Below, piece after piece: positions 31,429 to 42,488 of a DNA stretch of 60,205 nt. The DNA comes from Burkholderiaceae bacterium. GTDB lineage: Bacteria > Pseudomonadota > Gammaproteobacteria > Burkholderiales > Burkholderiaceae_C. The stretch covers positions 1 to 60,205 of the forward strand of contig SCRU01000116.1 of NCBI GenBank assembly GCA_004323695.1, written 5' to 3'. The first letter of the stretch is position 1. Each line of letters opens with the position of its first letter. The position numbers and the translations under genes were made by a program. The notes beneath the pieces were generated by a model, which made no database searches, was not told the DNA's origin, and saw only the letters and a program-made list of their open reading frames with translations.

Positions 31429-32504
31429 TGCAAAAACCTCCGCATCGCCAAGCCGCACGATGTCAGATAGGAGGACGCCTCACGCAGCATTTTTTTCTCG
31501 CGCACGGTGCCGGCAATTTCCATGCCGTCAAATGGATTGAGCACGCTGCAGGCAAACGAAGTGTGCTGTGTCACCGCTTCCGTCAACCCCGGCAAGGCCG
31601 CAGAGCCTCCAGCCAGCATGATGTAGTCAACCCGGTTATAGGGCGTGCTGGTGAAGAAAAACTGCAATGCCCGCCCGATTTCCTGGGCCATGCTTTCCAC
31701 AAAGGGCGTCAGGACGCCATCGGTGTAGTCATCCGGCAGATCGCCATTGCGCTTTTTGGCCTCGGCCTCTTCGAGCGAAAACCCGTACTGGCGCACGATA
31801 AGCTGCGACAACTGCGCCCCACCAAAAGCCTGGTCGCGATCGTAAAGCACCTCGTCATTGCGCAGCACCTGCATGCTGGTCGTGAAAGCCCCCACCTCGA
31901 ACAGCGCCACGATGGTGTCCAGTCCCCGGTTGGGCAGGTTCTCGATGAGTCGCCCGGTCGCGAGACGGGAGGCGTACGACTCGACATCGACAACGACCGG
32001 ATGCAGTCCCGCCGCTTCCGCCAGCCCCTGTCGATCCTGGACTTTTTCCTTGCGCGACGCCGCAATCAGCACCTCCACGTCACCAGCCGACGTAGCGCTG
32101 GGGCCGACCACGCAGAAGTCCAGACTGACCTCGTCCAGGGAAAAGGGAATGTACTGATTGGCTTCGGACTCAACCTGAATCTCGAGTTCCTGCTCGGACA
32201 TGCCCCCCGGCAGAATGATCTTCTTGGTAATCACGGCAGATGGCGGCAACGCCAGCGCCACGTTCTTGGCGCGAGTGCCACTTTTCTTGACAACCCGGCG
32301 TACCGCATCGGCGACTTCATCGAACTTCTCGACATTGCCGTCGGTGATCCAGCCACGCTCCAGCGGCTCGATCGCACAGCGCTCCAGCACCAGGTTTCCA
32401 TCCTTGTCACGGCCCAATTCCACCAGCTTGACGCTGGAAGAACTGATATCCAAACCAAGCAATGGCGCCGGCTGGCGTCCCAATAACGATCCCAGTGAGA
32501 TCAA
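31425..32504 (-). CDS. pilM: Type IV pilus assembly ATPase-like protein PilM
   Basis: 359 residues, actin-like fold. LLGLDISSSSVKLVEL forms the phosphate-1 loop, VVDVESYA phosphate-2 region, and YIMLAGGSAALPGLTEAV the adenosine motif. It is cytoplasmic and anchors the PilNOP platform. It is first in pilMNOPQ, divergent from mrcA; the 258-bp gap holds the mrcA promoter, but I see no convincing pilM promoter. Confidence 0.96.
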   Translation of the reverse strand: MISLGSLLGRQPAPLLGLDISSSSVKLVELGRDKDGNLVLERCAIEPLERGWITDGNVEKFDEVADAVRRVVKKSGTRAKNVALALPPSAVITKKIILPGGMSEQELEIQVESEANQYIPFSLDEVSLDFCVVGPSATSAGDVEVLIAASRKEKVQDRQGLAEAAGLHPVVVDVESYASRLATGRLIENLPNRGLDTIVALFEVGAFTTSMQVLRNDEVLYDRDQAFGGAQLSQLIVRQYGFSLEEAEAKKRNGDLPDDYTDGVLTPFVESMAQEIGRALQFFFTSTPYNRVDYIMLAGGSAALPGLTEAVTQHTSFACSVLNPFDGMEIAGTVREKKMLREASSYLTSCGLAMRRFLQ

Positions 32505-32709
32505 GAAAGTCCCCTGTTACCAGCTGTAAAACAACTGAACTAGCGTAAGAATCCCCGTGAATGCTATCAGCAAGACCTCGGTACAACCAAGAGATTCCGG
32601 AAACCGGCGCTGTTCAACCGTTGTCAAAAGCCGACGCCACGCGCAGATCGGCGAAACTGGTACTAACCCCTTAGTGCACAAGGCCTTACACGTGAGGCGG
32701 CTGCAGGGC

Positions 32710-32737
32710 GTGAAACGCGATCCCGCATTTCTATAAT
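32710..32737 (+). promoter_or_regulatory. mrcA promoter
   Basis: GTGAAA, 16 bases, TATAAT (32732-32737). The perfect -10 box overlaps the first in-frame ATG (32736) of the reading frame, so that ATG cannot be in the message. This moves the mrcA start to ATG 32763. Confidence 0.6.
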
Positions 32738-32762
32738 GGGCCGCGCCATCACCTGGACCTGT

Positions 32763-35159
32763 ATGCCCTCCCGTTCCGAATCCGAACAAGCTCCCCGATC
32801 CCCCAAAGTCACGGAAAGCCGGCGCCCCTCGGGCGGGCGCTGGCTTTGGCGTCTGGCGTACGCAGGCGCGGGCCTGGCCGTGGCGGGGGTGCTGTCGCTG
32901 CTGATGCTGATCGCGGTGGCGCTGGCTTTTGCCTATCCGAACCTGCCCGACATCGGCACCCTGTCCGATTACAGCCCGAAGTTGCCGCTGCGGGTATTTA
33001 CGTCGGACGGCGTACTCATCGGCGAGTACGGCGAACAGCGCCGTAATCTGGTGCCGTTCAAGGACATCCCTGCCATCATGAAGGAGGCTGTGCTGTCGGC
33101 CGAGGACGCGCGCTTCTACCAGCACGGCGGGGTCGACTACATCGGCATCGTGCGGGCCGCGATGGCTGATCTCGGGCACGCCAAAAGCCAGGGCGCCTCC
33201 ACGATCACGATGCAGGTTGCGCGCAACGTGTATCTGTCTGCGGAGAAAACCTATACCCGAAAAATCTACGAAATCCTGCTGAGCTTCAAGCTCGAGCACG
33301 AGCTCACCAAGGATCAGATCCTCGAGATCTACATGAACCAGATCTTCCTGGGTCACCGCGCCTACGGTTTTGCCACGGCCTGCGAGACGTATTTCGGCAA
33401 GCCGCTGAAGGACATCACCATTGCCGAGGCCGCGATGCTGGCCGGACTGCCCAAGGCACCGTCCGCGTACAACCCGATCAACAACCCGGTGCGGGCGCGG
33501 GCGCGGCAACTCTACATCATCGACCGCATGCAGGAGAACGGCTACATCACACCCGACCAGGCGGCCGCCGCGAAAAAAGAGCAACTGGAGATCAAGTCGG
33601 GCGCGGATGAACCCAGCATACACGCCGAATACGTGGCCGAAATGGTGCGCCAGCTGATGTTTGCGCAGTATGGCGATGCCACCTACACGCGTGGCCTGGA
33701 TGTTTACACCACGCTGAGCTCTGCCGACCAGATCGCTGCCTATCACGCGCTGCGCAGCGGTGTCATGGCTTTTGAGCGACGGCAAATTTATCGCGGTCCG
33801 GAGCAGTACATCAACCTGCCGACGGATCCGAACGAGGCCCAGGACGTGATCGACGACGCGCTGGTCGATCATCCGGACGACGACGACCTGATGTCAGCGG
33901 TGGTATTGCAGGCCAGCGCAAAAAAGGTGACCGCCGTTCTGGACAGTGGCGACACCATCGAGATCACCGGCGAGGGTCTGCAGCCGGCCCGCGCGGGACT
34001 GTACGACAAGGCACCGCCCAACATCAAGATCCGGCGCGGGGCCATCATCCGGGTCGTGCAGACGCCCAAGGGAGCCTGGGAAATCACCCAGCTGCCCGAG
34101 GTGGAAAGCGCTTTCGTCGCGATGGACCCGCATGACGGCGCCATCAAGGCGCTCGTGGGTGGTTTCGACTTCAACAAAAGCAAGTTCAACCACGTCACTC
34201 AAGCCTGGCGCCAGCCCGGCTCCAGCTTCAAGCCCTTCATCTATTCGTCGGCGCTGGAAAAGGGCTTTACGCCAGGGACCATCGTGAACGACGCGCCCCT
34301 GTTTTTCGATGCCAGCGTCACCGGCGGCCAACCGTGGGAGCCGAAAAACTACGAAAACACCTACCAGGGCCCGGTCACGCTGCGGCATGCCCTGGCCGAC
34401 TCCATCAACACCGTGGCGATTCGCGTGCTGCAGGCCGTGGGCGTGCCGTATGCCCGCGACTGGGCGACGCGCTTTGGCTTCGATCCCGACAAGATTCCGG
34501 GCTACCTGACAATGGCCCTGGGCGCCGGCTCGGTGACCCCCATGCAGATGGCGACGGCCTACTCGGTGTTTGCCAATGGGGGCTACCGTGTGAATCCCTA
34601 CCTGATCACGAAAGTGACCAACGCCAAGGGCAAGTTGCTGGTGGCGACAGCGCCGACCGTCCCCGACGACGCCGACCGGGCCATTCCGGCGCGCAACGCG
34701 TTCGTGATGCAGAGCATGCTGCAGGAAGTCACCCGCTCGGGCACCGGCGCGGCGGCGCAGCGCATTCTCAAGCGGCCCGATCTGTACGGCAAGACCGGCA
34801 CCACCAACGATTCGGTCGATGCCTGGTTCTGCGGCTATCAGCCCACCATCACGGCCATCGCCTGGATGGGCTTTGACACGCCTCGCACGCTGGGTCACGG
34901 CGGCACCGGCGCCAGAGAGAGCCTGCCAATCTGGATCAGCTTCATGCAAAGCGCGCTCAAGGGGGTTCCGATCGCCCCGACACCGCCGGCGCCCGCCGGC
35001 GTCGTCAACGTCGCCGGCGAGTGGTATTACACCGAATATGCGAATGGAGCAGGCGTGAGCAGCGTCGGGCTGCAGGATGGATCGCAGCCGCCGGCTGCGG
35101 GTGCGTCGGCGCCGGCACCCAGCGAGCGCCAGCGGATTCTGGACATGTTCAAGAACTGA
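32763..35159 (+). CDS. mrcA: Penicillin-binding protein 1A (bifunctional)
   Basis: 798 residues. One N-terminal membrane helix (about 33-57), a GT51 glycosyltransferase domain with catalytic E114 in SAEDARFYQHGGVDY and STITMQVARNVYLS, an OB-like insert (about 330-440), and a transpeptidase domain with SSFK (catalytic Ser about 487), SIN, and KTGTT (about 677). It polymerises and cross-links peptidoglycan. The C-terminal tail is rich in A, P and S. The start was chosen from the promoter position. Divergence from pilM is the classic pon-pil arrangement. Confidence 0.96.
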   Translation: MPSRSESEQAPRSPKVTESRRPSGGRWLWRLAYAGAGLAVAGVLSLLMLIAVALAFAYPNLPDIGTLSDYSPKLPLRVFTSDGVLIGEYGEQRRNLVPFKDIPAIMKEAVLSAEDARFYQHGGVDYIGIVRAAMADLGHAKSQGASTITMQVARNVYLSAEKTYTRKIYEILLSFKLEHELTKDQILEIYMNQIFLGHRAYGFATACETYFGKPLKDITIAEAAMLAGLPKAPSAYNPINNPVRARARQLYIIDRMQENGYITPDQAAAAKKEQLEIKSGADEPSIHAEYVAEMVRQLMFAQYGDATYTRGLDVYTTLSSADQIAAYHALRSGVMAFERRQIYRGPEQYINLPTDPNEAQDVIDDALVDHPDDDDLMSAVVLQASAKKVTAVLDSGDTIEITGEGLQPARAGLYDKAPPNIKIRRGAIIRVVQTPKGAWEITQLPEVESAFVAMDPHDGAIKALVGGFDFNKSKFNHVTQAWRQPGSSFKPFIYSSALEKGFTPGTIVNDAPLFFDASVTGGQPWEPKNYENTYQGPVTLRHALADSINTVAIRVLQAVGVPYARDWATRFGFDPDKIPGYLTMALGAGSVTPMQMATAYSVFANGGYRVNPYLITKVTNAKGKLLVATAPTVPDDADRAIPARNAFVMQSMLQEVTRSGTGAAAQRILKRPDLYGKTGTTNDSVDAWFCGYQPTITAIAWMGFDTPRTLGHGGTGARESLPIWISFMQSALKGVPIAPTPPAPAGVVNVAGEWYYTEYANGAGVSSVGLQDGSQPPAAGASAPAPSERQRILDMFKN

Positions 35160-35161
35160 AC

Positions 35162-35491
35162 TCAGGCCTCGAACCGCAGCACGACACCGGCCTGCTCGCT
35201 GGCGGCGCGCGACAGATTCGCCAGCAACTCGCCGGCGCCCTTGGTGTCGAGCCATTGGCGGCCGTCGAAGCGGTAGTGGTAACCGCCGGACCTGGCGGCC
35301 AGCCAGATTTCCTGCAGCGGCTTTTGCAGGTTCACCACGATCTGGCTGCGGTTCGCAAATGTGATGGTGATCATGCCGCCCACGCGCTGGTTGTCGATGT
35401 CCACCTCGGTTTCATCGGCAATCCGGTCGCAGCCCGACTCGATCTGCCGCAGCAGCGTCTCCGCCAGATTCATGAATTCAGGGTCGGTCAT
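35162..35491 (-). CDS. cyaY: Iron donor protein CyaY (bacterial frataxin)
   Basis: 109 residues. Acidic N-terminal helix ([32 protein letters not shown]) followed by the beta sheet with [38 protein letters not shown], characteristic of frataxins. It binds iron and modulates Fe-S assembly. It converges with mrcA (2 bp between stops) and is divergent from lptM-lysA (12 bp between starts). Confidence 0.95.
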   Translation of the reverse strand: MTDPEFMNLAETLLRQIESGCDRIADETEVDIDNQRVGGMITITFANRSQIVVNLQKPLQEIWLAARSGGYHYRFDGRQWLDTKGAGELLANLSRAASEQAGVVLRFEA

Positions 35492-35503
35492 TACAATTTG
35501 GCG

Positions 35504-35764
35504 ATGTTGTGCATGAGCAAAATTCTAGCCGGGGCGATGCGCCCTGCCTGCGCCGCGGCAGGCCGGGTCGCGCTGGCCGCGTCCGCCCTGCTGGCGCTGT
35601 CCGCCTGCGGCCAGAAAGGGCCGCTGTACCTGCCCACTGAACCGGCCTCGGCGCAGCGTGCCACGCTGCTGCAAACGCTGCGGCCGGGCCGGTCCCTTGA
35701 GCCCACGCCCGGCACGTCCACCATGCCGGCCCCCGCCGCCTCGTCGCCCCGCAATACACCATGA
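35504..35764 (+). CDS. lptM: Small lipoprotein LptM (YifL family)
   Basis: 86 residues from ATG 35504; ATG 35513 is an alternative. A signal peptide ends in the lipobox LSAC, followed by the hallmark [10 protein letters not shown]. In E. coli LptM assists folding of the LptDE lipopolysaccharide translocon. The rest is low-complexity Pro/Ala/Ser. The stop overlaps the lysA ATG (ATGA). The cyaY-lptM-lysA neighbourhood is conserved in proteobacteria. Confidence 0.85.
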   Translation: MLCMSKILAGAMRPACAAAGRVALAASALLALSACGQKGPLYLPTEPASAQRATLLQTLRPGRSLEPTPGTSTMPAPAASSPRNTP

Positions 35765-37062
35765 CCACCTCACTTGCGCTGCCGGCCACCTTGCCCGGCC
35801 AACCCCATTTCGCCTACCGGGACGGCGAACTGTTTGCCGAGAACGTGCGCCTGGCCGATCTGGCCCGGCTGCATGGCACGCCGCTGTTCGTTTATTCAAA
35901 GGCCGCCATGCTGGCGGCGCTGGCCGCCTACCAGCGCGGCTTTGCCGGGCGCCATGCACAGATTTGCTACGCCATGAAGGCCAACTCGTCGCTTGGCGTG
36001 TTGCAGGTGTTTGCCCGAGCCGGCTGCGGCTTCGACATTGTCTCGGGCGGCGAACTGGCGCGCGTGCTGGCGACGGGCGGTGCGGCGAGCCGCGTGATTT
36101 TCTCCGGGGTCGGCAAGACCCGCGCCGAGATGCACCAGGCGCTGGACGCCGGCATTGCCTGCTTCAACGTCGAAAGCGAGGGCGAACTCGAAGTGCTGAA
36201 CGAGGTCGCGCTCGCCGCCGGCAAGCGCGCGCGCGTGAGCATCCGCGTGAATCCGAATGTCGACGCCAGAACGCATCCGTACATTTCAACTGGCCTCAAG
36301 GGCAACAAGTTTGGCATCGCCCACGAGCGGGCGCTGGACGCCTACCGGCGTGCGGCCGCGCTGCCGGGACTGCAGGTGGCCGGGATCGATTGCCACATCG
36401 GCTCGCAAATTACCGAGGCCACGCCTTACCTGGACGCGCTGGAGCGGGTGCTGGACTTGGTCGAGGCGATCGAGGCCGCGGGCATTCCCATTGAGCACCT
36501 GGATCTTGGCGGCGGCCTGGGCATCGATTACAACGGAGAGACGCCGCCGCCGGCGGACGCGCTGTGGGCACAACTGCTGGCGCGCCTCGATGCGCGCGGC
36601 TTTGGCCAGCGCCAGCTCCTGATCGAGCCGGGGCGCTCGCTGATCGGCAACGCCGGCGTCTGCGTCACGCAGGTGCTGTACCTCAAGCCCGGGGAAACCA
36701 GGAACTTCTGCATCATCGATGCGGCGATGAACGATCTGCCTCGTCCCGCCATGTACCAGGCCTTTCATCAGATCGTTCCCCTGTTGCGGCATGGCGCCCA
36801 CGAGCCCGCGCCCGCCCTCTGGGACGTGGTCGGCCCGGTGTGCGAAAGCGGCGACTGGATCGGCCGTGACCGCGCCCTGGCGACGCATCCGGGCGACCTG
36901 CTGGCCGTGCTGTCGGCCGGCGCCTATTGCATGAGCATGGCGAGCAACTACAACGCGCGCGGGCGCGCCGCGGAAGTGCTGGTCGATGGCAGCGACGCCA
37001 CCCTGATTCGCCGGCGCGAAAGCGCCGAGGACCAGATGCGCACCGAGACCCTGCTGCCCTGA
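35761..37062 (+). CDS. lysA: Diaminopimelate decarboxylase
   Basis: 433 residues. PLP lysine K73 in CYAMKANSSLGV, GCGFDIVSGGEL, HIGSQITE, the glycine-rich LDLGGGLGIDY, and CESGDW near 360 from the partner active site. It makes L-lysine from meso-diaminopimelate, the last lysine step. It is coupled to lptM by overlap. Length is normal. Confidence 0.97.
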   Translation: MTTSLALPATLPGQPHFAYRDGELFAENVRLADLARLHGTPLFVYSKAAMLAALAAYQRGFAGRHAQICYAMKANSSLGVLQVFARAGCGFDIVSGGELARVLATGGAASRVIFSGVGKTRAEMHQALDAGIACFNVESEGELEVLNEVALAAGKRARVSIRVNPNVDARTHPYISTGLKGNKFGIAHERALDAYRRAAALPGLQVAGIDCHIGSQITEATPYLDALERVLDLVEAIEAAGIPIEHLDLGGGLGIDYNGETPPPADALWAQLLARLDARGFGQRQLLIEPGRSLIGNAGVCVTQVLYLKPGETRNFCIIDAAMNDLPRPAMYQAFHQIVPLLRHGAHEPAPALWDVVGPVCESGDWIGRDRALATHPGDLLAVLSAGAYCMSMASNYNARGRAAEVLVDGSDATLIRRRESAEDQMRTETLLP

Positions 37063-37093
37063 CGGCGGCCCGCCGCTATCACGGGCGCAGACA

Positions 37094-37137
37094 AAACTAT
37101 GGCTTTGATAGCTGCCGACCCATGAATGGCAAGGGTA
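37094..37137 (+). repeat. 44-nt dispersed repeat copy (E4), overlaps msrQ 3' end
   Basis: Plus-strand columns: CTAT 4-7, TTTGAT then AGCT 17-20, GGCAAGGG 35-42, then AAAGCC. It contains the msrQ stop (TAG on the minus strand) and the last 13 codons of msrQ. Confidence 0.65.
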
Positions 37138-37749
37138 AAAGCCGTTTTTTCCTTAAGAATTGCAGCGCGCGCCAGCCCAGCAGAACGGCCATGATGGCGG
37201 CATACACCTTCACTTCGGCAAAGTTGTGCTTGCCGGCGCGCATCCAGAAAAAATGCAGGATGCCCAGCCCGCCGATCAAATACACCAGCCTGTGCAGCGC
37301 CTGCCAGCGCCGGGCCCCCAGCGCCCGGATCGCGCGGTTGAACGAGGTCGCCGCCAGCGGCGTGAGCAGCAGGAACGCCGCGAAGCCCACCAGGATGAAG
37401 GGTCGTTTCGCGATGTCCTTGAGAATGTCGGCCAGGTCGAAGCTCTTGTCGAATCCGCTGTAGCTGAGCAGGTGCAGCAGCACGTAAAAGTAGGTGAACA
37501 ACCCCAGCATGCGCCGAAAGCGCAGCAGCGCGGGCGTGTGGGTGATCACGCGCAGCGGCGTGATCGCCAGCGTCAGGCACAGGAAACGCAGCGTCCAGAT
37601 GCCCGTGGCGCGGATCAGGTGCTCCGCCGGATTCGGCCCCAGGCCGTCGGTGAACGCGCCGTAGGTGAGCCACGCAAACGGCAGCAGCGCCAAACCGAAC
37701 AACAGCGGCTTGGCGGCGCGGTGCAGCAGCAGTCTGGACAGCGCGGCCT

Positions 37750-37753
<4 letters not shown>
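37097..37753 (-). CDS. msrQ: Haem-containing membrane subunit MsrQ
   Basis: 218 residues with about six membrane helices and the ferric-reductase-like pattern [39 protein letters not shown] and [22 protein letters not shown], whose histidines would ligate haem. It passes electrons from the quinone pool to MsrP. The last residues ([14 protein letters not shown]) are encoded by a 44-nt repeat copy, so the C-terminus is probably not ancestral. It overlaps msrP by four bases. Confidence 0.93.
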
Positions 37754-38766
<1,013 letters not shown>

Positions 38767-38811
38767 TGTGTTCCCGTTCGTCGTGGGACAGCCCCCATTC
38801 TTACAAGTTCC

Positions 38812-40227
38812 CTAGAGGGACCCGTAGCTGTGCAGCCCGCTCAGGAACATGTTCACGCCCAGAAATGCAAACGAAGTGACGGCCAGCCCGGCCAGCGCCC
38901 ACCACGCGGCCACGGTGCCGCGCAAGCCCTTGACGAGCCGCATGTGCAGCCAGGCTGCATAGTTGAGCCAGACGATCAGGGCCCAGGTTTCCTTCGGGTC
39001 CCAGCTCCAGTAGCCGCCCCAGGCCTGGTCGGCCCACAGCGAGCCCAGCACCGTCGCCACCGTGAAAAAGGCAAAGCCGACGGCGATCGACTTGTACATC
39101 ACGTCATCCAGCACCTCGACCTTGGGCAGGCGCTGCGCAATGCGCTGGCGCCCCAGCAGGATGCCGGCGGCGATCAGCGCCGCGACCAGCGCGTAGCCAA
39201 CCCAGTAGCTGCCGCCCGCCTGAGCCACGCCGCGGTCGCGGAACGCAATGGGCACGAAGCACAGCGCGATCCCGAGCAGCCAGATCGGCGTCAGCTTGTA
39301 CCAGCGGGTCTCGGTGGCCTGCTGCTTGACCAGATAGGCGAACGCCACCATCGCGGACAGTGCGAACGAGCCATAGCCAATGAAGTTGGCTGGCACATGC
39401 AGCTTCATCCACCAGCTCTGCAGCGCGGGGATCAGCGGCTCGATCTCGCTCGCCCCGCGCACCACCGAATACCAGAGCAGAAAGCCCACGGCGGCGCTCA
39501 CCACCAGCATCACGAAGGCACCCATGGAGCGCGTCTTGTACTGCGCCTCGAAATAGAGATAGAACGCCGTCGTTAGCCACGAGAACAGCACAAACACTTC
39601 ATACAGGTTGCTGACCGGAATATGCCCCACGTCGGGGCCGATCAGATAACTTTCGTACCAGCGCACCATGGTTCCGGTGAGCGCCATGGTGACCGCCACC
39701 CAGGCCAGGCGCGAACCAATCAGCTCCATCGTGCCGCCCTGCACTTTTAGCGAAGCCACACCCGACTGCGCGGTCGGCGCGCCCCCATGCGTGGCACCTC
39801 CGTCACCGTCTTGTCCGCCGCCGAACATGCCCAGCCAGTAGAACGTGGTGCTCATGAAAAACAGCAGGCTCATCCACAGAATGGCGGTCTGGCTGGACAG
39901 AAAATACTTGAGCCAGAACACGTGCTCGGCCTGTGCGAGATTGCCCTGCCCGTCCACCTGATAGCTCGCGATCGCCAGCAGCGACAGCGCCGCCACCACC
40001 ATCAGCAACACGCGCACCGGGCGCCAGAACCAGCCCAGCGAGATTCCCGCCGCCATCGCGCCGACCAGGATGCCCTTTTCGTACACATCCATGTAGGCAC
40101 CGTAACGCGACAGGGCGAACAAGCCCCCCGCGACGACCAGCGCGGCAAACAGCCAGTCCAGCCAGTTGCGTCTGGACAGCAGGCCCTCATTCAAATTCAG
40201 GGTCGTGACGCTGGTCGCCGTATTCAT
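38812..40227 (-). CDS. ccsB: Cytochrome c biogenesis protein CcsB/ResC (system II)
   Basis: 471 residues, multiple membrane spans. The tryptophan-rich haem-binding WWD motif is WADQAWGGYWSWDPKETWALIVWLNYAAWLH (about 395-425), with conserved histidines nearby (SWWMKLHVP; AAWLHMRL). With ResB it transports haem and attaches it to apocytochromes at CxxCH. It is 9 bp after resB. Confidence 0.93.
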   Translation of the reverse strand: MNTATSVTTLNLNEGLLSRRNWLDWLFAALVVAGGLFALSRYGAYMDVYEKGILVGAMAAGISLGWFWRPVRVLLMVVAALSLLAIASYQVDGQGNLAQAEHVFWLKYFLSSQTAILWMSLLFFMSTTFYWLGMFGGGQDGDGGATHGGAPTAQSGVASLKVQGGTMELIGSRLAWVAVTMALTGTMVRWYESYLIGPDVGHIPVSNLYEVFVLFSWLTTAFYLYFEAQYKTRSMGAFVMLVVSAAVGFLLWYSVVRGASEIEPLIPALQSWWMKLHVPANFIGYGSFALSAMVAFAYLVKQQATETRWYKLTPIWLLGIALCFVPIAFRDRGVAQAGGSYWVGYALVAALIAAGILLGRQRIAQRLPKVEVLDDVMYKSIAVGFAFFTVATVLGSLWADQAWGGYWSWDPKETWALIVWLNYAAWLHMRLVKGLRGTVAAWWALAGLAVTSFAFLGVNMFLSGLHSYGSL

Positions 40228-40236
40228 GCTGTGTCC

Positions 40237-42363
40237 TTAGTCCTTCGCACCAATCAGTCGGTGCTTCAAGTGATCAAACTCGCGGTCGCCATCGATGGTC
40301 TTGCGATTCGCCGACAAGGCCATGGTCGCGTGCGCCTTGTCACCTTGCGGTGCAATCCAGACCCAAAGCCGGCGCTCACGTACAAAAAGCATCAAAAATA
40401 TACCCAAAATCAGCAGACCGCAACCCAGGAAGAAAATATTTGCGCCGGGCGCGCGCGTCACCTGGAACACGCTGGCCTGCACCTGCTTGAAATTCTTCAG
40501 CATGAAGGTCATGGGCGCCGGATAGAACTGGGCATCGCTCAGCGACAGCACGGCCTGGCGCATGAACGCCTGGGTCTTCTCGCTCGGCTCCAGGGCCGGC
40601 AGGCCGGCCTGCTCACGCGTGATCTGCACCAGCTGGAACAGGCTTCCATTGAGAATGCGGATCAGCACTTCGCTGGCGCGGCCGCGCTGGTCGGCTGGAA
40701 CATTTGCCTCGATGAAGTCGGACAGCGCCTGCAGTCCGCCGCGGTGGCCCACCGGCTTCGCACTACCGCCGTCCGCGCCAGCAAACAAGGCCAGCGCGCG
40801 CCCGGCCGATGCCGCAAGCTCCTGCGCCAGCGCCGGCTTCCCCGGCTCCACCGCCAGGGCGGCATAGCGCTGCACGGCCTGCAGCCGCAGGGCCGGGTCG
40901 GCCAGCGCGGCCCGCAGCCGCATGAACCCATCCATGCTGCCGCGGTCGTCGGCCGGAATGCGCAGGTAGCGATAAGGCGCTTCGGGCGTGTCGCGCACAC
41001 CCAGCAGAAACACCGGCACGCCCACTCCCATGTCAACGGGCAGCATGTAGTTCTGGAACTCCTGCGCCTGTCCCGCCGCATCGCGCAGTCGGTAGGTGAT
41101 GCTGGGGCCGACATTGCGCAGCACCTTGACGGTGGAGGAATTGTCCGCCGCACCCAGGCTCGCATCGATCGAGGAGCGCAGATTCACCTTGCGCACATCC
41201 GCGCCGATTCCATCGCCCGATCCGGCGCCGAAATTCTCCACATTGATCACGCGCAGGTCGGCGTACTCCAGCGTGAGCCTGTCGCTGCCCACGCCCTGGC
41301 CTTTGGTGAGTTGGGAGGAGCCGCCAATCACGCCCTCGATCTGGAACGGCTTGGTCGCCGCGTTCATCGGCAGCGCCTGCAGCGTGACGTGCGAGCCGCC
41401 GTCGGTGAAGCTGGACTGATAGACCTCGACGCCATCGAACCTGACCGGATGATTCACCTCGATGCGGGCCGCCATCGTCTTGCCGCTGGCCTTGTCGCGA
41501 AACACCACGTCGCTGGCAAACAGCTTGGGCATGCCGGTCGAGTAATAGTCGACGAAGAATTTTTTCAACTCGACCGAAAACGGCAGGTCCTGCAGCACGA
41601 CACCCTTTGCCTGATTGATGACTGCGGTGCTGGCCTGCTGGCCTTCGGTCACAAGCAGGTTGCCGCGAAACGCCAGATTGTTCGGCGGCAGCCGGTGCTG
41701 CGGCCCGACGTTGGCGATCAGTCCCGCGCCCGTATAGAGCGTCTTGCCGGTCAGCCACATCTGCGCGCGCACCACCATGTCGCCGTCGAGCAGCCCGCCC
41801 AGGCAGACCAGCACGATGGCGCTGTGCGCCGCAATGTAGCCCAGCTTGCCGAGCGACCCCTTCTTGGCCGCGACCATCCAGCCATTGCTGCGCTGCTGCA
41901 GCCGCACCTTCCAGCCGCCTCCCGCCAGGGTTTTGCCGACACGCTGCGCCGCCGCTTCCGGCCCTTCGTCCAGCGGCGCCTCGGCCCGATGGCTGAACGC
42001 CTTGAGGCTCTGCTCGCGGATGTCTTCCTTGTAGGTCTTGAGGTCGGCCAGGATTTTGGGCGTATTGCGGGCAATGCACAGCGAGGTGCTGATCACCAGA
42101 AAGACCAGGATCAGCAGGAACCACCAGGCGCTGTAAACCGAATACAGGCCGACGGTTGCAAACACCTGCGCCCAGAACGGGCCGAATTGATTGACGTAGT
42201 CGCCGTACGGATCGTGCTGCGTGAGCACCGTGCCGATGATGGACGCAATGCAGATGATCGTGAGCAGCGCGATCGAGAAGCGCATCGACGACAGCAACTC
42301 GACCGCGGCGCGGACCGCGTGGGACCGGGTCTTGACGCGGAGTCCGTGGGTGGAAACTGACAT
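40237..42363 (-). CDS. resB: Cytochrome c biogenesis protein ResB (system II)
   Basis: 708 residues. Spans near 27-50 and 75-100 (FSIALLTIICIASIIGTVLTQ; SAWWFLLILVFLVISTSLCIARN), a third near 165-185, a large periplasmic domain (FHPVRFDGVEVYQSSF-like: NHPVRFDGVEVYQSSFTDGG), and a last span (ANIFFLGCGLLILGIFLMLF). This is ResB topology and length. Together with ccsB and the downstream-encoded dihaem cytochrome it forms a cytochrome c unit. Confidence 0.94.
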   Translation of the reverse strand: MSVSTHGLRVKTRSHAVRAAVELLSSMRFSIALLTIICIASIIGTVLTQHDPYGDYVNQFGPFWAQVFATVGLYSVYSAWWFLLILVFLVISTSLCIARNTPKILADLKTYKEDIREQSLKAFSHRAEAPLDEGPEAAAQRVGKTLAGGGWKVRLQQRSNGWMVAAKKGSLGKLGYIAAHSAIVLVCLGGLLDGDMVVRAQMWLTGKTLYTGAGLIANVGPQHRLPPNNLAFRGNLLVTEGQQASTAVINQAKGVVLQDLPFSVELKKFFVDYYSTGMPKLFASDVVFRDKASGKTMAARIEVNHPVRFDGVEVYQSSFTDGGSHVTLQALPMNAATKPFQIEGVIGGSSQLTKGQGVGSDRLTLEYADLRVINVENFGAGSGDGIGADVRKVNLRSSIDASLGAADNSSTVKVLRNVGPSITYRLRDAAGQAQEFQNYMLPVDMGVGVPVFLLGVRDTPEAPYRYLRIPADDRGSMDGFMRLRAALADPALRLQAVQRYAALAVEPGKPALAQELAASAGRALALFAGADGGSAKPVGHRGGLQALSDFIEANVPADQRGRASEVLIRILNGSLFQLVQITREQAGLPALEPSEKTQAFMRQAVLSLSDAQFYPAPMTFMLKNFKQVQASVFQVTRAPGANIFFLGCGLLILGIFLMLFVRERRLWVWIAPQGDKAHATMALSANRKTIDGDREFDHLKHRLIGAKD

Positions 42364-42488
42364 GGGTGGATTGTCGGTGACGAAAGCGGCGAGGGCGGAG
42401 CTATCCGAAGATAGGCCCGCCCCCGTTAGGGTCTGCTGGCGCCGATTGGTTCAACCCGCAGGCCAATCGCGCGCGACCGGCAAATGAA

